From positions 1 through 10,145 of the forward strand of contig DAIDAB010000060.1 in the NCBI GenBank assembly GCA_027310845.1: 10,145 nt of DNA, given 5' to 3'. Shown here piece by piece: positions 1 through 7,028 of the stretch. The stretch's first letter is position 1; each line of letters starts with the position of its first letter. The position numbers and the translations under genes were made by a program. The notes beneath the pieces are model-generated. The model saw only the letters and a program-made list of their open reading frames with translations. It had not been told where the DNA came from and did not search any database. The stretch comes from a bacterium. GTDB taxonomy: Archaea > Thermoproteota > Nitrososphaeria > Nitrososphaerales > CADDZS01.

Positions 1-1034
1 ATCCTGAGCTGTCTTATGTGATTTTTCTCAAGAACATTGCTCAAAGTATTGGATACGTGCTCTCGTTTCAATAGCGCCCTGACACCCTTGAGCTTCGGAT
101 CGTATATTGTCATCGAGATCATGTCGATGTGTTTAGGACGCTTGGCTTCGCTTCTATCAAAAAGGCCCCCAAACTCTTTCTGCGCCAGAATAAGGGCCCT
201 TGTCATCTGCCTTGCCCTATCCGGCCTAAAGTTAAAGAAAAAGACAAGATCGCCCTCAGCGATACCCTGGTAATTTCCTATTACATTGGGAATGACGAAT
301 TCATCAGTCACCTGCTTTTCGTAGGAAGCCTGCACTGATTCGATTGCACTCTGGAATCTTTCTCCCATTCCATAGACAATTGCGTCGTATGCTAGCTTAA
401 TCCTGTCCCAGCGGTTGTCCCTGTCCATCGCGTAGTACCTCCCCGACACCGTGGCAATCTGTCCGACTTCTATGGTCTCAAGATAGCTCGAAAGCGACGC
501 GACATGGTCGATCCCGCTTTTAGGGGGAGTGTCGCGCCCATCCAGAATAACGTGGACCTTAATTTTTTGTACATCAAGATCCTTCGCTATCTTGAGAAGC
601 CCGAAGAGATGGTCGATGTGGCTGTGCACACCACCGTTTGAGACAAGGCCAAGAAAGTGCAGTGTCGAGCCCAATCGTCTCGCCTTTCTGAAGGCTGAAA
701 CTAACTCCCCGTTCCTTGCAAGCCTTCCAGATCTGATCTCTTCGTTCACCCTCATTAGATCTTGGAATATTGCCCGGCCGGCACCTATCGTCAGGTGCCC
801 AACTTCAGAGTTGCCCATTTGCCCTTCGGTCAAACCGACACATGTTCCAGATGCGCAAATCTCCACTGAGCCAAACTGTGATTTCATCAAGTCGAAATTA
901 GGTGTCTTTGCCATGGTGATTGCATTGAACCGCCCTGGCGTAGTAATCCCCCACCCGTCAAGCACGATGAGGACGACTTGGTGGCTCACTTTTTTGATAT
1001 GAGATCTTTGGCTTGCTTTTTTTCTAGAAATCAT
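1..1034 (-). CDS. gpmI: 2,3-bisphosphoglycerate-independent phosphoglycerate mutase (iPGM), N-terminal 344 residues, 3' end outside window
   Basis: The enzyme interconverts 3- and 2-phosphoglycerate in glycolysis/gluconeogenesis through a phosphoserine and two metal ions, in the cytoplasm. Family motifs appear in order: metal-binding VLDGWG (D26); the catalytic-serine block GQMGNSEVGH (S76 is the expected phosphorylated serine) followed by IGAGR; GGVHSHIDH (H137); LDGRDTPP (D165, R167); SGRYYAMDRD (R199, R205); and NFRPDRARQ (R270, R273). The family is about 510 residues, so roughly the last third, including the rest of the phosphatase domain, lies beyond position 1. The ATG at 1034 was chosen because a GGGAGGG Shine-Dalgarno lies 8 nt upstream and the first metal-site Asp falls at residue 26. 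It lies 84 bp downstream of the NUDIX gene on the same strand, so co-transcription is likely. The usual GNAI after the first motif reads RFNAI here. This is the alkaline-phosphatase-superfamily bacterial type; I did not compare it with ApgM. Identification is secure. Confidence 0.96.
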   Translation of the reverse strand, partial: MISRKKASQRSHIKKVSHQVVLIVLDGWGITTPGRFNAITMAKTPNFDLMKSQFGSVEICASGTCVGLTEGQMGNSEVGHLTIGAGRAIFQDLMRVNEEIRSGRLARNGELVSAFRKARRLGSTLHFLGLVSNGGVHSHIDHLFGLLKIAKDLDVQKIKVHVILDGRDTPPKSGIDHVASLSSYLETIEVGQIATVSGRYYAMDRDNRWDRIKLAYDAIVYGMGERFQSAIESVQASYEKQVTDEFVIPNVIGNYQGIAEGDLVFFFNFRPDRARQMTRALILAQKEFGGLFDRSEAKRPKHIDMISMTIYDPKLKGVRALLKREHVSNTLSNVLEKNHIRQLR

Positions 1035-1042
1035 TCGGATTG

Positions 1043-1049
1043 CCCTCCC
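1043..1049 (-). promoter_or_regulatory. Strong Shine-Dalgarno of gpmI
   Basis: On the minus strand this reads GGGAGGG, 8 nt before the gpmI ATG at 1034. It is the best ribosome-binding site in the window and fixes the gpmI start. It also suggests gpmI is translated from inside a longer mRNA rather than from a leaderless one, consistent with an operon led by the NUDIX gene. Confidence 0.75.
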
Positions 1050-1118
1050 TTTGAGAAACATCCCATTCTACAATTTCATGCGTAATCCTATTTTCGCTAA
1101 GAAGTCCATTGGGAGAAT

Positions 1119-1703
1119 TCACTCGGATATAGGTTCCGCTCTGTCTATCAGGTCCTGGATTATCCGGAATGTTAGTCCCCAGACAACGTACTCCCCTAAC
1201 AAATTGTATGAGGGCACCTCCGCCTTAATCCCGAAACGCTCTATGCTGTGCTGGTTAACGTTTTTCTTGTCCATGAAGTATGACATCGGCACCCAAAAAG
1301 AGCTCTCTATCTCTCTATTGTCCAGAGCAACACCCGTCATCTCTGGGGCAAGCACTACAAATGGGAGCACCTGAATCGAGCTGAGGCTTGTGGGTATGAC
1401 TTCGTTGAGTCGTCCAAGGAGCTCACAATGTGTCAGGTCTATCCCGGTTTCCTCCATCGCCTCGCGCGCTGCAGTGCTTAAGATGTTCTCATCCTTTTCC
1501 TCAAATCTTCCACCCGGAAAAGCCATGTGACCTGACCACGGGTCGCCCTCCCTTTCCTTCCTCTTCACTAGAAGCAGTTCTAGGCTTGCTCCCGCTCGAC
1601 CGTCGGGCTTGAGTATCACCGAAACCGCAGCCCTGGGCAGATTTTGAGAATCTGGTGCCATGGTATTCCTAGCAAGAGAAACCTTGAGCCTCTCGACTAC
1701 CAA
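1119..1703 (-). CDS. NUDIX hydrolase, NudL/CoA-pyrophosphatase-like
   Basis: A 194-residue NUDIX protein expected to cleave a nucleoside diphosphate linked to another moiety, X. The catalytic box starts with FPGGRFEE (about 62-69) and continues to REAMEETGI (R80, E81, E84, E85). The glycine-to-RE spacing has one residue more than the standard NUDIX box, as I recall for the NudL/Nudt7 CoA-pyrophosphatase group. The C-terminal YVVWGLTFRIIQ (about 172-183) also resembles the NudL tail. The substrate is therefore perhaps CoA or acyl-CoA, but the CoA-specific stretch before FPGG is replaced by DPWSGHM, so specificity is unproven. The start is uncertain. TTG at 1703 gives 22 residues before the first strand (PRAAVSVIL), an acceptable length; ATG at 1661 has an AGGA six bases upstream; and the frame stays open upstream to a TAG at 1767. 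It precedes gpmI on the same strand by 84 bp. Confidence 0.88.
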   Translation of the reverse strand: MVVERLKVSLARNTMAPDSQNLPRAAVSVILKPDGRAGASLELLLVKRKEREGDPWSGHMAFPGGRFEEKDENILSTAAREAMEETGIDLTHCELLGRLNEVIPTSLSSIQVLPFVVLAPEMTGVALDNREIESSFWVPMSYFMDKKNVNQHSIERFGIKAEVPSYNLLGEYVVWGLTFRIIQDLIDRAEPISE

Positions 1704-1766
1704 CCTATCTTCTGCGCTCAGTGAGCTTTCAATGTTCGTCGGCGTCGCAACCTCTGCTGTTCTCCC

Positions 1767-1805
1767 CTAGAACGACTTTGCTAATATCAGTTCTGTTCTT
1801 CTCAT
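1767..1805 (-). other. 12-codon leader ORF or interrupted true start of the NUDIX gene
   Basis: On the minus strand an ATG at 1805 is preceded by GAGG with a 6-nt spacer, a good ribosome-binding site. It encodes 12 residues (MRRTELILAKSF) and ends in TAG at 1769-1767. It is exactly in frame with the NUDIX gene, and after the TAG the frame stays open through about 22 plausible residues into the TTG start at 1703. It may be a leader peptide coupled to NUDIX translation, a recent nonsense mutation in a longer N-terminus, or a sequencing error. TAG also ends the helicase, RPA and small membrane genes here, so a reassigned codon is unlikely. The SD and frame are seen in the sequence; its use is inferred. 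Confidence 0.35.
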
Positions 1806-1856
1806 TACATTCCTCGAATATGTGTTGGGAGAGCCGCGCTGTTAAATAATGGATAA

Positions 1857-2072
1857 ATGCTGGATATGGCATATTTCTGGCGCGCTGGAACAATGCTAGG
1901 CTCATTTTTGTTTTTTGCCACGCTTCTGCTATCGCATTCTGCTCTTGATGTCACATCCCTTTTCAACTTCACAGCGAGTATGGTGGCCTTTCTCTTCATC
2001 ATAGTTGTCGTACTGATTTTCATTTACGTCTACGACAACCTCCGAAGAGGAAAAAAAACCACAAACACCTAG
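1857..2072 (+). CDS. Small two-helix membrane protein, unknown function
   Basis: A 71-residue ORF whose product I do not recognise. Two hydrophobic stretches fit transmembrane helices: about residues 11-28 (rich in L, F and A) and about 42-60 (rich in V, I, L and F). A short polar loop separates them, and a basic tail (RRGKK) follows. By the positive-inside rule both ends should be cytoplasmic. The start may be ATG 1857 or, three codons later, ATG 1866. An AT-rich TTAAATAA lies at 1842-1849, only about 10 bases before the first ATG, too close to be its TATA box unless the second ATG is used. There is no clear Shine-Dalgarno. It is divergent from the NUDIX gene and ends 116 bp before the helicase. 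Coding is supported by the coherent membrane pattern; an opposite-strand frame over the same bases lacks such a pattern. Confidence 0.5.
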   Translation: MLDMAYFWRAGTMLGSFLFFATLLLSHSALDVTSLFNFTASMVAFLFIIVVVLIFIYVYDNLRRGKKTTNT

Positions 2073-2091
2073 GCACCGCAAAGATATCGGC

Positions 2092-2104
2092 GGGCGTTTC
2101 AACT
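2092..2104 (+). repeat. 13-bp direct repeat, copy 1 (upstream of helicase gene)
   Basis: Reads GGGCGTTTCAACT, identical to 4969-4981 just past the helicase gene and similar to a sequence at 6886-6897. It lies in the 116-bp gap between the small membrane gene and the helicase, about 30 bases before the proposed TATA box. Function is unknown; it could be a regulator site or an intergenic repeat element. Confidence 0.45.
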
Positions 2105-2132
2105 AAGAACCTGCCAATTATGACCCTCATCA

Positions 2133-2186
2133 TTTAAGAGGCAGTTTGAGCTGAGACTTCTTTCCAAAGAGGGCCAGGTTGGAGAT
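2133..2186 (+). promoter_or_regulatory. Candidate promoter and ribosome-binding site of the helicase gene
   Basis: A TATA-like TTTAAG at 2133-2138 would place transcription start near 2160, leaving a leader of about 27 nt that contains GGAGAT at 2181-2186 just before the ATG at 2189. The TATA match is partial and the SD spacing is short, so this is a reasonable but unproven assignment. A CTGCC (2111-2115)/GGCAG (2140-2144) inverted pair brackets the TATA-like box. Confidence 0.35.
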
Positions 2187-2188
2187 CA

Positions 2189-4969
2189 ATGCAGACCACG
2201 CTCGATTCTTTCGAGGCTCTCGACGCGCATGTCGAACAGAGATACCAGGACCTCGGATGGTCTGGGCTCACTTCGATACAGAAGAAATCATACAAACTTC
2301 TGATTCGCGGCAAGAGCGCGCTCCTAGTTGCGCCAACCGGGTCCGGAAAGACCGAGGCCGCGGTGATTCCGATTTTTTCAAGACTTGCAGCCAAGAAACC
2401 AAGAGTAGACACTCGTGGGATCAGGATGCTTTACTTAACGCCTCTTCGGGCTTTGAACAGGGACATTTTCCGAAGAGTGATATCCTACGCAGAAGCTGAA
2501 GGCCTGAAGGCAGACATCAGGCACGGGGATACTTCCCCATCCGCAAGGCAAAAGATGCTTGTAAGCCCTCCAGATGTTCTGATCACAACGCCGGAGACGC
2601 TAGGAATAATACTAACGAGCAGGAAATTCGGCAAGTTTCTGGCGCAGCTAGAGGTGATCGTCATCGACGAATTGCACGAGCTGCTAGGAAACGAGAGAGG
2701 AGCCCACCTCATGGTTGGAATAGAGCGCCTACAAAGGGTTGCTCGTGATAATGAGCTTATTCGTGTAGGGCTTTCGGCAACAGTGGGCGACCTTGAGGAG
2801 GCTGCGAGCTTTCTCGGGGGGACAGGAAGGAAATGTGCGATAATAACAGACACCGTCGCAAGGGGTTACGACGTCAGCGTTAGGTTCATCAATGGAAACC
2901 TGAGCAACGTTGCGCTCGGAATCCTTGATTACGTGAAAGAGGAGAAAGGCAAGGACAAAAGCACGCTCGTATTCACCAACACGCGTGATGAAGCAGAGTT
3001 CCTCGGAGCAGTTCTTAAAGCGAAATCTCCAGATATCCCGGTCGAAGTGCACCATGGCTCCCTCTCCAAAGAAAGCAGAGAATCAACGGAATCCGCGTTG
3101 AGGAGCGGAGACGGCGGCATTGTGGTCTCCACCTCTTCTCTCGAACTCGGGCTTGACATCGGAACGGTCAACTTAGTTATCCAGATAGGATCGCCCCGGC
3201 AGGCAGTGAAGCTTATCCAGAGGATAGGAAGAAGCAGGCACAAGATGCGCGAAACCGCAGTTGGTCTTGTCCTCACAAACAGGTTAGATGAGGAGCTCGA
3301 GTCAATCGCCCTACTTGAACGAGTTGCGGAGTCATCCCTAGAGCAAACTAGAGCGCACGAAAAGCCTCTAGACGTGCTTGCTCATCACATTGCCGGACTT
3401 GCGCTGGAGGAGAATTACATGAAGGTCGAAGACCTTGTTTCTCTCTTTGGAAAGTCGCATCCCTTCAGGAATGTGAGTGTTGAGGATGTGGATTCTGTTT
3501 CAAGGATACTTGAGCGACAAGGGATAATTCGCTACGACGGTGAAGTGATCAAAAGGCGCGGTCCGAAGACGTACCAGTATTATTTTTCAAATCTCTCGAC
3601 AATACCCGACATCGAGCAGTACGCTGTTATCGACATCACGACAAAGAAAATCGTAGGGAGGCTGGACCAAGTATTCGTCGGCGAATACGGCGAGCCTGGC
3701 AAGCCCTTCGTATTGAAGGGCAGCTCGTGGAGAATCATTTCCGTTGACGACGAAAAGAAGGTCCTGCACGTCGAGCCAGGCTTCAGAGACCTGAGCACGA
3801 TCCCTTATTGGGTGGGCGAATTGATACCTGTGGAGTTCGAAACCGCGCAGCTCGTTGGAAAGCTTCGCAGAGAGATTGTTGCAAACGGATCGGAAAAAAT
3901 AGTCTCAGACGAACAAAGAGAAAGGCTTGTGAATTCAGAAACCCAGCTAAAAGGGATTGCTGATGACAGAGGCTTGATAATTGAGAAGAGAAAGGCTTCA
4001 AGCGCGATCATAGTACATGCTTGCTATGGGACCAAGATCAACCAAACACTATCCACGATACTCTCGACTTTGCTTTCATCCAAGATCGGTTACTTGGTCG
4101 AGACGAAATCCGACTCGTATCGAATAATGCTTTCTACAAATGGCGCACTTGAGCCAAGACAAGTCGCAGAAGCGCTCAGGGAGGACATCATAATCGAAGA
4201 AATTCTCAAAGCATCAATCGTTGGAACCCATCCACTCAACTGGAAGATATGGTATGTCGCGAAGAAATTTGGAGTCATCGAAAAGACTGCGCAGTATGAC
4301 CGGAGGGCCGCAAGGCTCATCCAAGACAGATATAGAGGTACTGCGCTTTACAACGAAGTGCTAAGAGAGCTCTTCCACGAAAAGTACGACATTGAGTCAA
4401 CTAGGAAGATCATGCAAAGTCTTAGAATGGGGACTACTGGGATCCGTGTTGTCGAGCTCGAAGAATTCTCCGCACTTGCAAAACCCATACTCGAGTATGT
4501 CTCGAGCTTTGCCGCCCTTCCTCTAACCATGGAGAAGGCAATCCTTGATCTCGTAAAAAATCGCATTGGTAATGCAAGACACAAACTACTTTGTCTAAGC
4601 TGTGGGCGATATGAATCTGTCAGAAAGACGGACGAGATACATGAGCCAATAATCTGCCCACTCTGCCGATCCCGCCTCATTACAGAGACATATGCCTCTG
4701 ATCTGGATCTCCCGAAGATCATTCAGAAGAAAAAGAAGGGACAGGCACTGACAGAAGAAGAGGATAAGAAATTCAGACGTGCTTGGAAGACCTCAAGCCT
4801 CATTCAGAACTTTGGGAAGAGAGCAATAATAATTCTCTCAGGATACGGCGTGGGCGTGGACACTGCTGCAAGGATCATAAGGAAAACCGCCGATGAAGAC
4901 CAGTTCTACCGCAACATCTATCTTGCTGAAAAGAACTATGTTGCAACCCGCGGCTTCTGGCAGGACTAG
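2189..4969 (+). CDS. lhr: Lhr-like superfamily 2 DNA/RNA helicase with C-terminal zinc motif
   Basis: A 926-residue ATP-dependent helicase. Motifs: Q-like region (about 27-31), Walker A APTGSGKT (48-55), Ia TPLRALNRD (84-92), HGDTSPSARQKM (112-123), TTPETL (133-138), Walker B/motif II DELH (160-163), SAT (196-198), IV VFTNTRDEAE (261-270), V STSSLELGLDIG (314-325) and VI QRIGRSRH (344-351). The GDTSPSARQK, SSLELGLDIG and IQIGSPRQ wording is typical of the Lhr (large helicase-related) family, linked in archaea and bacteria to DNA repair or RNA handling. The long region after the two RecA domains (about 390-790) should hold the winged helix and the Lhr-core beta domain. Near the C-terminus C802, C805, C823 and C826 form a CxxC...CxxC zinc knuckle, followed by a Lys-rich linker (847-850) and a tail ending RGFWQD. 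The start is ATG 2189 with GGAGAT just upstream. It stands alone, converging on the RPA-like gene. Helicase identity is certain; the Lhr subfamily is likely. Confidence 0.93.
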   Translation: MQTTLDSFEALDAHVEQRYQDLGWSGLTSIQKKSYKLLIRGKSALLVAPTGSGKTEAAVIPIFSRLAAKKPRVDTRGIRMLYLTPLRALNRDIFRRVISYAEAEGLKADIRHGDTSPSARQKMLVSPPDVLITTPETLGIILTSRKFGKFLAQLEVIVIDELHELLGNERGAHLMVGIERLQRVARDNELIRVGLSATVGDLEEAASFLGGTGRKCAIITDTVARGYDVSVRFINGNLSNVALGILDYVKEEKGKDKSTLVFTNTRDEAEFLGAVLKAKSPDIPVEVHHGSLSKESRESTESALRSGDGGIVVSTSSLELGLDIGTVNLVIQIGSPRQAVKLIQRIGRSRHKMRETAVGLVLTNRLDEELESIALLERVAESSLEQTRAHEKPLDVLAHHIAGLALEENYMKVEDLVSLFGKSHPFRNVSVEDVDSVSRILERQGIIRYDGEVIKRRGPKTYQYYFSNLSTIPDIEQYAVIDITTKKIVGRLDQVFVGEYGEPGKPFVLKGSSWRIISVDDEKKVLHVEPGFRDLSTIPYWVGELIPVEFETAQLVGKLRREIVANGSEKIVSDEQRERLVNSETQLKGIADDRGLIIEKRKASSAIIVHACYGTKINQTLSTILSTLLSSKIGYLVETKSDSYRIMLSTNGALEPRQVAEALREDIIIEEILKASIVGTHPLNWKIWYVAKKFGVIEKTAQYDRRAARLIQDRYRGTALYNEVLRELFHEKYDIESTRKIMQSLRMGTTGIRVVELEEFSALAKPILEYVSSFAALPLTMEKAILDLVKNRIGNARHKLLCLSCGRYESVRKTDEIHEPIICPLCRSRLITETYASDLDLPKIIQKKKKGQALTEEEDKKFRRAWKTSSLIQNFGKRAIIILSGYGVGVDTAARIIRKTADEDQFYRNIYLAEKNYVATRGFWQD

Positions 4970-4981
4970 GGCGTTTCAACT
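4969..4981 (+). repeat. 13-bp direct repeat, copy 2 (at the helicase stop codon)
   Basis: Identical to 2092-2104 (GGGCGTTTCAACT). It begins at the last base of the helicase TAG stop, so the two copies bracket the helicase gene in the same orientation. No other mobile-element feature (integrase, terminal inverted repeat) is seen with it. Confidence 0.45.
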
Positions 4982-4982
4982 T

Positions 4983-5003
4983 GGAGACTTTGTATGGATC
5001 TCC
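4983..5003. terminator. Weak hairpin in the convergent gap
   Basis: GGAGA at 4983-4987 pairs with TCTCC at 4999-5003 around an 11-base loop, in the 71-bp gap between the convergent helicase and RPA-like genes. There is no strong T-run directly after it on either strand, and archaeal termination depends mainly on T-tracts, so a terminator role is only a possibility. Confidence 0.2.
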
Positions 5004-5040
5004 GGCAACAATGGAATTCTCTTGACTTTAGGCTTTCTTC

Positions 5041-6633
5041 CTATTCCAAGAAGTTTACACTAGAATAGTTCTTGAACACGATGAACTTTTTCCCTTCGTG
5101 CGATTGCACTTCCACTGCCTCCAACTTGAGTCTCATACCAGCGGATATTTTCTCCAACAACCTTGATAGCCCTCTCCAGGCGTAGATCTTGATTTCACCA
5201 GTCGGATCCCCTATGGAGAGTTCCGCCCGCTTCACTAGTCCCTCCCTCGTTTGAACCTCTCTACTAGAAGATTCCGAGAGACTCATGACATCAAGAGACA
5301 CTATTGACGGCGAAGTGAGTCTCTCTATTTCCATGAAAAGCGATGAAGAATTTGGAATATCTTTTCGCTCCGATTTCACTTTGGAAATCGACCCTCGTTG
5401 AGTGCAGATAGCCTTCAGCCCAATTTGATCCAAGGAATCAGGCTTGCAGAGGATTACATCATCTCGTTGCACATTTACCATATCCTTAGCAGCGGCATTT
5501 AGAGCAGTAAGGGAGATTTTCCTCTTTGTCGAGTCGCAGATTAGCACGTGCGCCGAGTCTTTTTCTACGTCCTGATGTCCTCCAATTGAAAGAATCCGCG
5601 CGACGAAGGCCAGAACCTGTTGACGCTTTTGTTGGTTTGGCTCCTGTGTGGGCAAGCTTGTCCTCAAATCTCGATTTAGTTTGTCGGCAAGTTGTTTCAT
5701 CCATTTGGATGTCTCCTCCCACTTCTCAAGTATGAGTGTGGCCTCATCTCCGTGGAACTCAATTGACTTGGTTCCCTGAAATTCTGTTTCCTTTGTCTTG
5801 ACACCAAGGAGAGTCACGCTCTCGTTTTCCTTGATACTTTCAAAGACGGGATTTGGATTCTCCCAGAGCACGACCCTTTTTTCCTTGCCTGAGCCAATGA
5901 AGTTCAGCCCGAAAGACGTCAGGTAGCTCTGAGTACCATCTTTTCTTGTGAAATCTGCCTTTCTCACTTGTCCGCTCACCTTTCCACGAATAATAACAGG
6001 ATGCTGCGACTTGACTTCCAGATTCGTTGTAATTTGTTCCTCCAATTGTGGAATCTCTACGGCAAAGGGGTCAGAAGCGTCAAGCTTCTCAATGCTTCCC
6101 CCTGCAGAGAGGTTTAGAACCGGCATCCCGTCGAGGCCTGCGCGTGTATACGCTTTCGACAATCTCACTGCGGTGCCTGGGCGGATTTCAGATTCATGAA
6201 CTTGCATTGCAAGTGTAGGATTCCATAAGCTTACAGGAACCGTTGAAGTTCCGTCGTACACGACGAGCTTTGAGACAAATCCTGTTGATGAATCTGACCT
6301 GCGAATGAATTTCCGTGGGGGACCAATTGTAAGGATTCTCGCGACAATAGAAACATCACTTAGGTTGTTTTCAAGGTCTCCAAGTTTGATTTTTGCTTCT
6401 TCATATCTCAGCCCAACGCCAACATCGGAGGCGACAAGAAACAAAGCACCTTGGTCGGTCAGGTAGCCACCACCAACCTTGTTTTTCTTCTCTTCAACCA
6501 AGTTCAAGACCTGGTCTCTTTTTAGCTCGTTCTTTCTAGCAAGCAATTCATTCAACAACGCGTTGAAGACGGAGCTGTTGCTTCCACTCGACTTTGCCTT
6601 GGATGCCACTTCGCGCTCATGGTCGATTGCCAA
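5041..6633 (-). CDS. RPA-like single-stranded DNA-binding protein with about four OB folds
   Basis: A 530-residue replication protein A-type protein that should coat single-stranded DNA in replication and repair. Residues 25-75 are helical and conserved-looking, with EEKKNKVGGGYLTDQGALFL (47-66), wording I associate with thaumarchaeal RPA. About four OB-fold segments follow: 85-185 (DVSIVARILTIG, then a basic RKFIRR, and PVSLWN); 195-302 (IIRGKVS, RVVLWEN); 335-415 (AFVARILSIGG); and 440-530 (ELSIGDPTGEIKIYAW). Cysteines 366, 396 and 410 are isolated, so the C-terminal zinc finger of many euryarchaeal and eukaryotic RPA large subunits is absent. The start is poor. TTG 6633 is the only option before an in-frame TAG at 6645-6643, there is no clear SD, and GTG 6609 (codon 9) is an alternative; residues 1-20 are Ser/Lys-rich and would tolerate either. 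It is divergent from the RNR-regulator-like gene. Confidence 0.85.
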   Translation of the reverse strand: MAIDHEREVASKAKSSGSNSSVFNALLNELLARKNELKRDQVLNLVEEKKNKVGGGYLTDQGALFLVASDVGVGLRYEEAKIKLGDLENNLSDVSIVARILTIGPPRKFIRRSDSSTGFVSKLVVYDGTSTVPVSLWNPTLAMQVHESEIRPGTAVRLSKAYTRAGLDGMPVLNLSAGGSIEKLDASDPFAVEIPQLEEQITTNLEVKSQHPVIIRGKVSGQVRKADFTRKDGTQSYLTSFGLNFIGSGKEKRVVLWENPNPVFESIKENESVTLLGVKTKETEFQGTKSIEFHGDEATLILEKWEETSKWMKQLADKLNRDLRTSLPTQEPNQQKRQQVLAFVARILSIGGHQDVEKDSAHVLICDSTKRKISLTALNAAAKDMVNVQRDDVILCKPDSLDQIGLKAICTQRGSISKVKSERKDIPNSSSLFMEIERLTSPSIVSLDVMSLSESSSREVQTREGLVKRAELSIGDPTGEIKIYAWRGLSRLLEKISAGMRLKLEAVEVQSHEGKKFIVFKNYSSVNFLE

Positions 6634-6670
6634 GGTTGAATTCTACCATCGAGGTTCAACAGGAGATGGA

Positions 6671-6678
6671 TTTATTAC
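6671..6678 (-). promoter_or_regulatory. Candidate TATA box of the RPA-like gene
   Basis: On the minus strand this reads TAATAAAT, about 40 bases before the TTG start at 6633. It would give a transcription start near 6650 and a short leader. The match to an archaeal TATA box is loose. Confidence 0.25.
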
Positions 6679-6907
6679 AATATGGGACTCGATCGAAGCA
6701 GGTCTACTCTTGATTCAGTTCCATCGGTAATGGTCAGTGATAGCACAAATCGATTCTATTGGGTGGGTTGAATTTTTGAAAAGGAGCCACTTCGACTTTG
6801 GACCGCAATTCAGAGCCGCGCATTTGCCATTTTCTGACTGCTCCAGTGATTTATCAATCTTTTTTAACTAATTTGTGTGGAGCGTAGGCGTTTGAATCTA
6901 TTTTTAT

Positions 6908-6920
6908 TCACCAATTGTGA
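6908..6920. promoter_or_regulatory. Palindromic operator-like site upstream of the NrdD-like regulator gene
   Basis: TCACCAATTGTGA is a 13-base imperfect palindrome (5 of 6 pairs match around the central A). Its size suits a dimeric winged-helix protein. It lies about 110 bp before the gene whose product carries such a domain, so autoregulation is possible. The half sequence TTCACnAATT recurs at 9257-9266 in the nrdJ upstream region. Binding is inferred only. Confidence 0.25.
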
Positions 6921-6981
6921 GAGATGTTTTCTTCTAGGCAATGCATTAGTCAAGAATCATATCTCTCCAAATGTCACTTCG

Positions 6982-6989
6982 TTTTTATC
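6982..6989 (+). promoter_or_regulatory. Candidate TATA box of the winged-helix/ATP-cone/NrdD-like gene
   Basis: TTTTTATC at 6982-6989, centred about 44 bases before ATG 7029, predicts a transcription start near 7010 and a leader of about 18 nt. The leader carries GGAAAGATC, a weak Shine-Dalgarno-like stretch just upstream of the start. Confidence 0.35.
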
Positions 6990-7028
6990 TAAAACATTCA
7001 GCGCTACTTCTTCCCGGAAAGATCAAAA

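Larger units (their letters stand above)
6634..7028. other. 395-bp divergent intergenic region between the RPA-like and NrdD-like genes
   Basis: No convincing ORF or structured RNA is seen. The region is AT-rich, with T-tracts at about 6859-6865 and 6901-6905. It must hold promoters for both flanking genes. It also contains an imperfect palindrome at 6908-6920, a 7-bp inverted repeat (GAGAGAT at 6919-6925 and ATCTCTC at 6961-6967), and a degenerate copy of the 13-bp repeat at 6886-6897. It is longer than needed for two simple archaeal promoters. Confidence 0.6.

Noticed and set aside
529..1002. 157-codon plus-strand ORF
   Set aside because: It overlaps gpmI on the opposite strand, whose conserved motifs cover the whole stretch; the plus-strand product has no recognisable features.
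1767..1769. TAG read as pyrrolysine in the NUDIX leader
   Set aside because: TAG is the normal stop of the helicase, RPA-like and small membrane genes here, and the codon lies outside the conserved NUDIX domain.
2092..4981. CRISPR repeat, because GTTTCAAC resembles ends of some archaeal CRISPR repeats
   Set aside because: Only 13 bp are shared, the copies are 2.9 kb apart with a gene between them, and there is no regular spacing or spacer set.
6479..6730. 83-codon plus-strand ORF running into the divergent intergenic region
   Set aside because: Most of it is antisense to the conserved N-terminal module of the RPA-like gene and it shows no protein signature of its own.
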